Shown here one piece after another: positions 15,340-28,000 of a stretch of DNA of 64,000 nucleotides (position 1 is its first letter; every line of letters begins with the position of its first letter). The notes beneath the pieces were generated by a model that saw only the letters and a list, made by a program, of their open reading frames with translations, was not told the DNA's origin and made no database searches. This stretch comes from Whitmania pigra (taxonomy: Eukaryota > Annelida > Clitellata > Hirudinida > Haemopidae). Where the stretch lies: assembly GCA_021613335.1 (NCBI GenBank), contig JAJTWR010000266.1:4791001-4855000 (forward strand). Reading direction: 5' to 3'. Both the position numbers and the translations under genes were made by a program.

Positions 15340-16975
15340 TGGAACATATTCACAACAAATGAACGCTTATAAAAAAATTGCAAATTACAAATTTTTGTCT
15401 TAATATATATGATATTGATACATTCTAATTATTCTCACGTGTCTGCAACATTTTTAAATAGGCTTGGGTTATAAAAGGTTAATATTAAATAACTATAAAT
15501 ACGCTCTTTACGTGTTTTCATTATCTGTTTATTTATTTGCAAGTGTTTGTTTTAAACACTGTTCCAACAATCTTTATATGCGATTCTTCGAATGGTGGCA
15601 GTAAAAGTTGTGTCGAATTTCTAGCTGGTGAATGTGCTGTTGTTGTTGTTGTTGTTATTGAAGAGTCTGTCGGACGAGAAGCACAATGGAGGACGACATA
15701 TTTTTATGAATTAGGCACGCGACTACTCTGCTCGTAAATCGGTGTTTGCTCTTACGTTGAAGTTGAACATAATTCGAAATTGATCATTTATTCTTGTCAT
15801 TTGCTCCTCCTGTTTGGCTGGAGTGGTCTTCGAGTGATTTCAGACAATTACTTTAAGAGATAATTTTTTCTCCGCAGGGAGGAAATATTTGTTTGAACTT
15901 TCTATCTTTAAAAGATAATAACAGGGATGATTTAGTCGGTCGATTACAAAAACAGGCGAAAGATCAATAGCAATAATTAATAATAATAGCAGACTAACTA
16001 CAACGGGTTAATAATAGTTTCTCCCATATCTCAAAAACTAGTCATCTTCGCAAATCTTTTCGCACCGAAGTGTTTGCCTCAAAAAAAAAAAAAAAAAATC
16101 ACTAACAAACTCATCTTGAACAACAAACAACCTAATGAAACAGGTGCCTCCATTCGACCATTGGGTTCAAGTGGCACTTCAGCAATCGCGCGTCGAGTGA
16201 AGATGGTGACATTGTCTGGCAGTATCAAGCGATAGATTTCTGGCGCGTGCTGTCGTGTGCCCCTATCGCGAGATGACATGCCTTCCTTGGAGTACCAGCT
16301 ATTATTGAACAGCGGTCGTACTGAGAAAGTACAGCTACACGAAGTACTTTTGTAATAAACGTCACCCTTTACATAACTCATCGAGGCAAAGTTTGAACTC
16401 AGCTTAAGTGAAATAAAAATCCATAGTTTTTAAATATTATTCTTCTCCAAAATTTATTCGTAAAAATTATGTCTCGTATCGTCGAACCTGAAATTTTTAC
16501 TTAAAAAAAAAACTCGGCCAGCAAAGGCAGGTGTTCGCCATTAAGAGGCGGCGAGACTCGCAGACGTTTGGTTCGATGCGTGACGCACTTTTCGAAGGTT
16601 ACACGTAAATCGACACAAAATACCAGAAGCCGCACTAACAGCGATTTGTCTGGTTTTTTATATATTTTTTTTTAAATTTAAATTTCATTTTCTATCAATA
16701 AATTAATTCCCCGCGGAAGCGTGTCTTATGCGTTTCAAATCGAGGCACAGGAAGGCAAACGCACGTAGCCTGCAAAAACACCTGCCACCGCTCGGGGAGT
16801 TCAAAGTTTTTATTAACAGACTACGATCAAGGCTCTAAGCAGAATTAAGTTCATTGGAAGACCTCGAGAACCTTGACAACGAGACAAGCAATGGATAATT
16901 ATTTATAATATAATAAATTTCGCCAACATGGCCAGCAACACATTTAGAAAAAGTCGGTTTTAATGTATGTCTGTT
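15340..16975. other. Intergenic interval with a GC-richer patch
   Basis: AT-rich except 16140-16340 and 16500-16830. GGCAGGTGTT near 16526 and its reverse complement AACACCTGCC near 16779 flank about 250 bp and could be a small inverted-repeat element. A 100-codon minus-strand frame at 16079-16381 shows no domain I know and ends in a homopolymer. Confidence 0.35.
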
Positions 16976-19900
16976 TCAGTTCAATTGTTCAAGAGCCCAT
17001 TTTCTGTTGTCAATTTCGTCCTTGACTTTGGCATATTCCTTGACAACTGCTTGAAACTCATCACCAAGGGATGCATAAGAATTGAGAAGGGCAGTCACTT
17101 GTTTCAACTCCTTGTCAGTTTCTTCTGAACTTTGATTCAATTCTTTCCTAAATGGATTTTGATAAGCAACTTTGAATTTGAATTTTCATAAAATGCAATG
17201 AAACGATGCACAGTTATAAGCATTTAATCACAAAGTAAAATCAACTAACCTTATGACTGTAAGAGCCTTCAGAGCATCCTTGCTGTAGGTCTCATGCAAA
17301 AGCTGAAGCTCCATCACCCTAAAATACACTAATTGTATTTGATTGTTTTGTGATTGACAATATCCCAAGAATGTCACCTTGTTTTTGCACAAAGGGCATC
17401 GCAACGTGACACAAGCCACTGAATGGTGGTGGTGTTGTTATCGGGTATCTTTTGGAGTCGATGTATTTTCATGATGTCAGTCAACAATCGTGAAGACTTA
17501 GTCAGGCACTGAAAATAGAGGATGTCTCAAAAGTCATAAAAATTCAAACACAGTCACAGGTTTATTGCCTAAAAATGATTATTAAACAAATTAATGTTTA
17601 TGCATATATTTGTTAACGATAAAGTTAAATCAATTAAATAACACTTCCTAGACACAAAGCACCAACATTGCTGGTAGTTCTCTAGAGTGTCATAACTTAC
17701 AATTCATTAACCACTATTATCAATGTAATTTTTAGACAACTAATGACCATAATATTAACACAATATTAACATAGAGCATTCCATTAAACTATAAAATTTT
17801 ATATGATTAAATAGAAACAATAATATTTGTAAATAAAATATAAAAATGTCAAACACAAATCTTTACCACAAGAGTACTTACATCATAAAACTGATTAAAA
17901 AGGAGCATGCGTTTTGATTGTTGTTCTTTCTGTTGGACCTTCAGCCTCTTTAAGTCTTTTAAATCTCTTTCGATGAGAGATGGAAGGCTGGCTGGTTCCT
18001 CAAGTTGAAACTCTTTTGAAAATATTTATTTATTTATTTCATTTATAAACTATTTAAAAATTAAAAGCAATAATAAATTATTTAATTTTGTTATTGAAAA
18101 GGTCAAGAATTCCCAATGCACAAATAAAATTTATAAAGTTGGTTAACCACTATAAAATTAACGGATAAAAGAAAAATTTAAGAAAAAAACAGAAACAGAA
18201 TTTCAAAGTTACTGGTGAAAATTACCATCTGCTTGTAGTTTGTAAACATTGGAGATCGTGTCGCATTTGTCTTTCAAGTTTGATTCCAACTTCGAAAGAA
18301 CCATTTGAATGTCGCTTCCCAATAGCTATAAATAGATAAGACATTTAGAAACTTAATGTGCATTACAAATTAATAAATAAATAAATTAATCAATTAATAT
18401 GTCGTAAATGGAAAAGAATAAAGAAAGCAACAACATATGAACCTAAGAATCTGAAAATTACAATGCATTCTATTAACTGCAACTAAATATAAATAAAATT
18501 ACCTATTATATACTCATTTATAAATATATTAGGTACAAATACTTTTTAATATTTTTCTGGAATATCAAATAAAAAAGTAGTTATGCATGCTATATATAAA
18601 TATAAATGTCATCAGGGTTTAATGAATAATAAACCATTAATTTGAAATAAAAAAGATTGATAATTAATTATGGATATTATAAAACAATCTCTATCAAAAA
18701 GAAAAAATTATGCAGAAATTAATTAATTATCAGCAAAATATAAGAACCTTTTTATTCTCTGGTTTCGTCATAAAATTATCTTCACTGAGTCCAAACAAAT
18801 TCAAATCTTCACCATCAGTGGAGATCAGTTCCTTACAATTCGAGTCGACAAACATATCCCATAAGGTGTCGTTCGACTAAAACAAAAGTTTTAATAAACT
18901 ACGAGTAAAGTCAGGAATGCAATTAAATCATTAAGTTCATAAATCCTACATCAAATAAAAAACATATTTTACACGTGTTCTCTAAATAAAAATAGTGAAC
19001 ATTACCTTACGGAGAATAACACTAAAAATCTCATTCCAATGTTATTAGATTTTGAAATGTTAAATTAGGAAATTATTAAGTGCTACCTCATTCGCTACTG
19101 AGTTGAACTTCCTTTCCATGAGAATGGACTGGATCTCATCAAATAGGATGAGCTTTGCAAAATAAGCTTCTTTGTGTTTCATTAAGGTTGCTTTGATCTA
19201 TAAGATCCAACAAAAGAAATTACAATTAATATTCCATGTTACTTACAAGCTCTCAAAAAATGGACACAACCAACATTGTCAGCCTTATCTTTGACATCTT
19301 TGGAAACACCATCTGAATCCATATGCTCCGAAAGAGCCATCAATAAATTTGCAAAGCCAGGATTAGCTGACAAGACATCATCTGACAATTCCACGCCCAA
19401 GCGATTTGACACTGATTATCACAAGTGTTAAAATCATTTTAAAATTCATCTCAAATAATCAAGACTAAGGTTATGTACATACATACAAATATAATATAAC
19501 AAAATGTAATATACAAGTAGCAAAGTGTAAATAAAAATAAAGTTATTATGCAGCATTTTTAACTATGATAAAATAAACAAATTATACATATGTTGGCCAA
19601 CAAAAGTGTAAAGTTTGACATAGAGTCTTACTGCTTATTAAACAAATTGTGTGATTTTGTGAAATAATTCTTTTTAAAATAACATAAAACGCATATTCCA
19701 ATATTGGTCCAATAGTGAATAATTGCACAAGATCTTGTTAAAATCAACAACTTTGCTGTTAATTTAGTATTAATTAATTATTACATCAAAAATGTCTAAA
19801 GCCACTACTCTCAGAAGCGATCAAGATTAAATTTTTTTAAGGCAAAAACCGCTTAAATAATGTTATGGTCGTAATTTAGTTGCTACGTAATTCCAAGCAA

Positions 19901-20054
19901 TAATGTTCCCCAAATGGAAAACGAGAGCAAATTTCTGCGATACATTTCAATCTAAAATGTAATCATTAGCACATTTCACGTGATCAAACTCAAGCAACAG
20001 GCGTAGATTTTAAAATGTTTCTCAATACTAGAAATCCTCACGTATTGAACTCAT
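16976..20054 (-). CDS. HAUS4: HAUS augmin-like complex subunit 4
   Basis: Subunit of the augmin complex, which recruits gamma-tubulin to spindle microtubules for branching nucleation. Nine coding exons: 20042-20054, 19275-19411, 19087-19197, 18748-18876, 18226-18325, 17882-18012, 17378-17508, 17250-17318 and 16976-17147. They sum to exactly 331 codons (330 aa; human about 363). Exon 1 encodes only MSSI plus one base, and its phase matches exon 2. Alignable landmarks: SANPGFANLL near the N-terminus, an acidic middle segment, and a C-terminal coiled coil with MELQLLHETY, LNSYASLGDEF and the ending NRKWALEQLN, close to the human NKRWALQEF. The start is shared with a divergent promoter facing CCDC28. 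No missing segment is evident. Confidence 0.9.
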
Positions 20055-20487
20055 GTCTCAGAATTCAACGAATTCGAAGAGTGTGTTTCATTCCCGGTTT
20101 CGAAATGATCAATAAATGATTAAAGGTGAACTTGATTTTAAATAAAAAAAACTGTGTATTTTATATTAATTCTGTTTTACTAAAAAGTATGTCATTAAAA
20201 GTAAAAAGACGTGTTTAGGCCAAAAATATGTCCGGTGTTTGATAACAAATTGCTTGAAAAGCTTGGAATTAATAATTTTTAATTTATTAAAATATTTTAT
20301 TATATTAAAACATCAAAAATAATTAATTAAAATTATTTTAAGATTTATGAGACACATAATTTATGTCTCTACAAGTTTACTTTTAAGTTTCAATGTCTAT
20401 AAAGTAAACAAACTTTTGTACTGATGATCATCATCGAAACTTTTTGGATGTTAATATTTTCCTGCTAACGTGACCACAAACCAAGCA
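20055..20487. promoter_or_regulatory. Bidirectional promoter between HAUS4 and CCDC28
   Basis: 433 bp separate two divergently transcribed start codons, so both genes must initiate here. AT-rich, with no clear TATA box and no CpG-rich core. The promoter role is inferred from gene arrangement only. Confidence 0.6.
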
Positions 20488-21398
<911 letters not shown>

Positions 21399-22040
21399 AT
21401 TATCATAGTCCCCAAGCTTATTTCAAATATTTAATTGCAATCAACTTGTATTTATTTCTGGTAATTTGTTGTAAAAATGTGAATTGGTTTCTAACACTCA
21501 CGTGATTAATTTTTTGAATTTGTAAGTTTCACGATCATGAAATAAGTTACCACTTAGCAACGAAAGATTACTTTTAATCAAAAAAATCAAACAGAGGTTT
21601 AATATGGCACTGATCTCAAACTGACAAATCGAATCAAGCAGGCCACAAAGAGAAACGTGTGGCACCATTGGCAGGTGGCCTGGCCAAATTTTAATTTCGC
21701 AAACTGTTAATAATTAAAATAGAGTTTAATAGAATTTAACTCTGCTGAGTTAAATGTGTATAATTAAACTAGAACATCGATTAATTTAAGTCTTATAAAG
21801 AAATGCAACACAAATGTAATAGCTAACAGACTAATCAGGGGAAAAGAAAATTTGATTTTAATGCTTTCATATCACAGGACACAGCACAATCGACAGACAA
21901 TAAAGACATTTTCACCAGGTCAGCAACAGAAAGCATTAACATGCTTCAAAAACAGGCAAATATCAGAGATAGTCATGCAAAGACATTAACGACAAAGTAA
22001 TTAACGGAGACAATTTAATGCTTAAAACACTTCCAAGGCA
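21399..22040. other. Convergent 3' interval, CCDC28 / RPS6KC1-like
   Basis: About 640 bp of AT-rich DNA containing the 3' UTRs of two convergent genes. No independent feature seen. Confidence 0.45.
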
Positions 22041-25000
22041 TCAGCAAAGAGCACTCCAGTTGATGCCATGAAAGAATGGGTGTGACTTGATTTCATCTGG
22101 GCCTATCCTCTCACATGGACTATAAACAATAAGCTGAAACATTCGGAAATATTAACAAACATTGGCAAAGTATTTTATTTTTCAACTATTTTTGAAAAAA
22201 CACTCACTTTTTTGAGAAGTGATTGAGCTTCGAGTGACAGATGGGGTGGAAAGAAATCTATTGTGTGTTGGGTTATTCCACATGGTCGGTAATATCTGAG
22301 GCTCTAAAATAATTAAGAAGATGAGACAAGTTGTTTGAGAGTTTATGCTCATCAGTCAAACATAGGACTAAACTAGAAAAATATTTTATGAATAGGAAAT
22401 TATCAAGTCAGATTATTTGACTGAGTGATGATAGATGTAGATCTAACCATTCCTGTCAGTAACTCAAAAAGAATCACTCCAAAACTCCACCAATCACATG
22501 CTCTTGTTATTTTAAGTACTGAGGATAATTCTGCAAAGACATGTAGAAGATTGACAACTAAAATCTAAACAATATTTTGGAGCAAATTATTTACCAGGTG
22601 CACAGTAAAAGTTGTCAACAGCAAAACTGTTGATCCTTTGTTCAACAGTAGTCCACTGACAAAAATAACTCAGGACTACGTGACCCCTGGCATCAATGAG
22701 TATGTTGTCGGGATTCAAATCTCTGAAATTCAAAATATTTAATTAGTTTGTCACAGTAAATCATTAACAGCAGTTAGTTTTATCTAAAAATCAAAACACA
22801 ATTCTTAAAAAGCACCTGCAAACAATGCCACATTCATGGAGACAGGAAATGGCCAGCACAATCTCTGCTGCCCACAACTTAACAAACTTCTCAGGCAGCA
22901 AAACCAGATTCCTTCTTTTGATTTCCACAATATTTGATGCCTGCATTCTGCAACATCCTGACAAATCCAACTCTTCAAAAGTTGAGGAAGATGTTCTCAC
23001 CCTTGAACTTTCACAAACATTCTTCTTTGAAATCTCAGAACATGATGATGATAAGCCTATGGTAAGTCTTTTCACAACTGACTTTGGATCATTCTCTTTC
23101 AGTTTCAGATCTGAAGTTAAAGTGTTACTAGGAACACAATTAAAGTTTGTTTGACTATTTTCACAAAATTCTCTGTCCATCGAACATTCTTGAAGAGGAT
23201 TTATGTCTGCGATTTTGTCACCATTGGCAAGAGAAGTTTCTATTTCTGAAGAGAACAAGATCTGCTCAGGTATTTGATTGCAGTGAGGAACAGGTGTTGC
23301 ATCCCCCTCAGAGCTGTTTATGCTGAACATGCTGATGCATTGGTTCGTGTTCTTCTGAAGAATTTCATGGAAATCGCAATCGGAAGAATTCATGATTCCT
23401 TCAGACGAAGACCTCGAATGATTCACCTCAGGAGTCTTTGTTTTGCAAACACTTTTTGAAGACCTGCTATCCAGAGAATTAGTATTAGATTCAAAGGTCA
23501 TGTGAGAACTTTCAAAGAATGCAGCTTTGGCAGTTTCTTTAGATTGGTCAACAGAACATTTTTCTTCGTGTCGTGCTAAACTCGAATTTACGTTTTGAGG
23601 TGGTTCGGAATTTGAATTCTTCGATGATTTGGATGACTGTTCCTGATTTAAAATCGGCTCGTTTGGCACCTTATTTTGAGCATCCTCAAAAACATCTGGA
23701 GTTGAATCTGACATTAATGAATGTTGCATATATCCTGCCACGTGATTCCACAGGGTACCTGTGGTGATGTGTGGAAGCAATGCATAAATGGCCGTTTCAG
23801 TCTCATAAAACCTGATCAGTCCAAGCATGAATGGAATGGAAGTTGGAACAATGTTTGTCTGGTTTCTTGTTGCAAGTGATGTTTTAGGATATACCTGCAT
23901 AAGAGCATACAAGGATAGTTTATGATCATACAATGCAATCAGGTTATTTCAATAAGCACTTTAAGATTTGATAAGTTCAAAAACTCCGACATCACTAATT
24001 TCAATTAAAGTGCCCAATCCTATTAGGCTCTGTGACTATGTTTATGTAATGACTATGTGAGACAATCTGAAACCAACAATGAGTCAAGATTGGAAGCCAA
24101 ATAACATCTGTCACACCTACATTACTTTACCAGTGCATGATTAGATAATAAATTAATTAAATACAAAATAATTAGATGAATAAGAATCAAATTAATCACC
24201 TTCATCACATAGGTATCGCTAGTGGCCGATGACCCATCAACAACAAGCATGACCTTATTCAAAACTCCAATGACCTTGAACTTCCCTAGGTCACCCGACA
24301 AGCCTCTGAGAATGGAGATGTCTCTGCAGTATTTGTTGGTGTTGCTCGGCTGAAAATTTTGTATTTAATAATTGTATAAGTTCAGTTTCAGTAAAAACTG
24401 CCTATCATAGTTACGACAAGTACAATCATTATATAATTATCCAATAATACTATTTTAATTGAGGTCGATCATCAGAACTTATCTTGGAAAATGATTACAA
24501 TCAAGCTTAACCTTAAAGAAGTATGGCTCGTGACACTGGAGATGAACTTTATACAGCTCTTCAGCTTTAGTCAAATATCTTGATATTTTGGATCTGACAA
24601 ATTCAACACATTCTGCATTGGTATCACCTGAGAAATTACATTACTTTGTTCAAGGATTTATGAAATGCACTTTTATGCAATGTTTAGATTGAAATGCCTA
24701 GCACCAAATTAGCAAATACGCAATACATTAATAATGGAACTATAATTATATATTAATGATGGAACTATAATTTTATATTAATGATGGAACTATAATTATA
24801 TATTAATAATGGAACTATAATTATACATTAATGATGGAACTATAATTATATATTTTCATGACCATACTTTGCACCCCACTCAACATGGTGCCAATTGCAC
24901 TCTTGTAGAGGTCAAAAGCATCTCCAAACTGTCCGCTGTTCTCTTTCAACTTTGCTTCTTTGATGCAGCGGGCAGCCTCAACAATGTAAGTTCGTGTACT

Positions 25001-28000
25001 CAAGATTTGCATCATCTTCCTCTTAGCCACTTGTTTTGATTCCTGTGACAGAAGATGTCATGAATAAATGAGTTTGAATTGACAAGGCTGGACAATGGTG
25101 AATTTAATGCAGTTTGATGCTTAAAAGTTTTTGTTTTGAAATTTTTCAACCACAAATTATGCAGCAGTGATGCAAAATCAAGACTTTAAAAGGCGTAAAA
25201 TAAATGCTTTTATTAAAATAGACTTTATTTTGATGCTTTTGTAACTGATACATCAATTTATTTACGTCACAGATACTGATATTATAGCAAACGATTACAT
25301 GCTTTGGCAATTCTTTAAAAATCTCACTTGTCTCAAGAAAATAATGCTTTTAGTCTAAAGATTCACAAATATGATCCACATTCTTTGTCGATTACAAGTC
25401 TTAAATAAAACTAAAGTAAATCTAATTAGACTAATAATTATTGACCAGCACCAACATATTTCCGAAGAACAAACTGTTCATGCAATATATCAGTTTTCCT
25501 TTGTTCAGAATGTTAGATAAGTTATCGCTGATATCAACCTCAACCTGCGCGTTACCCATTGCTTCTCAATTTAAATGTGAATGCACATGCTTTTATATAA
25601 TCATCGATTACTCGATCGTTATTTTAAAAGAATAAAACAATTCGTTTGTTTATCTTCTAATATCGTCAATGCATAAACAAAAGAACTAATAACGAAGAAT
25701 AATAGTTTTCTAGTAATGAAAACACAAAAATGAAAACTTTTGCGCCTCGACACCTAAGTAAAACGCATGCCTACCCAAACACCTCAACTTAATTTGTCCC
25801 GCGGGCCGCATTAAGGCCAGCATGTTCTCGAGCTACGCGCATTGATGCGAAAAACTACGGTTCCCTGACTTTTGCCCAAGTGGCGTTAGCTCACATGGCA
25901 GTTGCGCACGTAGACTGTTGCTCACACAGATTATTGCGCACATGGGCAATTGCTCACCCCGACATTTGCTCACACAGATTATTGCGCAAGCGACGTTCAC
26001 TTACACTCAAATTTTTTAAATATCACTTCCTAGGTTTATGGGTTCAAACATCCCTTGAAATAATTAGAAATGAAAAAATTAAATGTAAATCCTCAAAGAA
26101 ATTTACAATTTCTAAACAAAATTGATATAAGCCAAATAAATAATTAAATACAAGCAATTAATTAGGCATATATCGACTGTTGTTTCTTGTAAAGTGACAA
26201 ATAACTTGAACTTTTGCAAATAATATACTTGAACCAGGCCCCACGAGAAGTGGGCGCAGCCGATCGACGCGTCGCACCGGGAAGTAGAAAAGTTTGGGGG
26301 GCCCATGAACATTAGAGCTCAAAATTGAAATGAACATTAGGGCTCAAAATTGAAATGAACATTAGAGCTCAAAATTGAAATGAACATTAGAGCTCAAAAT
26401 TGAAATGAACATTAGAGCTCAAAATTGAAATGAACATTAGAGCTCAAAATTGAAATGAACATTAGAGCTCAAAATTGAAATGAACATTAGAGCTCAAAAT
26501 TGAAATGAACATTAGAGCTCAAAATTGAAATGAACATTAGAGCTCAAAATTGAAATGAACATTAGGGCTCAAAATTGAAATGAACATTAGAGCTCAAAAT
26601 TGAAATGAACATTAGGGCTCAAAATTGAAATGAACATTAGAGCTCAAAATTGAAATGAACAGTTACGCGTGAAATTTTTATCGTTACTTTGATGCTGAAA
26701 GAGATGAAAGGGAAATTTCACCTAAACCTCTGCCAGGGAGGCACACCTAATTTTTCCAAAGCAAGAGTTTTTTTTATGTGGTGGGAGTGAGGTATAATAA
26801 TTTTGGAGAGCTTCGATGAAAATTAAAATTTTTTTAAATTTTTATTTTTGTCTTTATATTTCATTAAGTTTGAACTTCATACAATTCTATTGCTTTTGAC
26901 TTTCAAAACTGAATCATCTGGATATGTCTAGTGAGGGAAAAATTTTTATAAAAAGTCTCGAAACGCACTTGTTTTTTCTCTCGCACTCACTTGAACCCAA
27001 TAGAAATCAATTTCTAAATATGACCCTGTGCACTAAGGACATTAAAATAGATTTAATTTTTTTATGCTTTATGTTTAATTGTTGACATAACAAATGATAT
27101 TTTAAACAAATTCAAAAACATTTCAATTAAACTTGTCAAACATTTTAGTGTGTGCAAATGTCGTTTGTGCAAGAATCTATGTAGGCAACTGTTGGTGGGA
27201 GCAATTTCCGGGGTACGCAATAATCTATGTGAGCAACAGTCTGTGTGCACAACTGCCACGTGAGCAATTGCCATGTGTGCTATCGCCATTTAAGCAACAG
27301 TCTGGTTACCGAAAAACCACCTGCCTATTGCCAAGGATGCTTAGCTAGGCTCCTTTCTTTAATCTATAACCCATCTAAATATCTATTAAGCACCTTATGT
27401 AATTGTACAGTTGCAAATAAAAAATATATTTATTGAGATACAATCGCATGATTATTGCACTTAGAAGTTTAGAATTGAAGATAAAACCTCCTATAGGTAT
27501 CTTCAATGAGAATGTAAAACTTAGTTCGCAATTTATCTTAAACAGATTGATTGATCATTTATTCATCACAATCCACTTTCTCAGTTCACTACGAAAAACC
27601 ATATAAAAAAACAAATCAACATTCAATTGCAAAAATAATTTCACCTCTTTGGAGGGAGAGGGAAGGGTCCCATGGAAAGATGCCGACAGAAGGTGCTTCA
27701 GGTTCTTTCCAGTTTTCCAAATAGCCTGCACCGGGAAGAAAGATTTCTTCAAGAAACCTCTCTTTGCTGAACCATCATCCTTCTTCGAAAAATCAAATGT
27801 CAGGTCTTCCTCACTTTCAACTGAAATAAGTAACTGAAGATCCAATGACTTTATATTATCAGGAACTAATTACTAAATCTAAATGGCTAAGAAGGAAATA
27901 GATTCTTTTGAATTTTATTATAATACATTAACATATTTGTTGACATTTCAAAAAGTAGACATTAAATATGTTTACCTTCAGCATTTAATTCAGTATTTGA

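Larger units (their letters stand above)
25850..27325. mobile_element. Foldback-like element with long inverted arms
   Basis: About 160-180 bp at 25855-26030 reappear in inverted orientation at about 27140-27320. Shared blocks include CACATGGCA, GACTGTTGCTCACA, AGATTATTGCG and CAATTGCTCAC. Each arm is built of degenerate ~20-bp subrepeats. The interior (about 1.1 kb) holds a 25-bp satellite and a GC-rich hairpin-forming patch, and no transposase. This is the architecture of foldback elements. It sits in the 2.6-kb intron between exons 25042 and 27645 of the RPS6KC1-like gene. The exact ends and target duplication were not resolved. Confidence 0.7.

Noticed and set aside
16079..16381. 100-codon minus-strand frame
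   Set aside because: No recognisable domain, ends in a poly-A/T run, no supported neighbouring exons.
22825..23154. Plus-strand 109-codon frame
   Set aside because: Antisense shadow of the large RPS6KC1-like exon.
26305..26660. Possible CRISPR-like array of 25-bp repeats
   Set aside because: Units are directly abutting with no unique spacers, and the genome is eukaryotic; this is a minisatellite.
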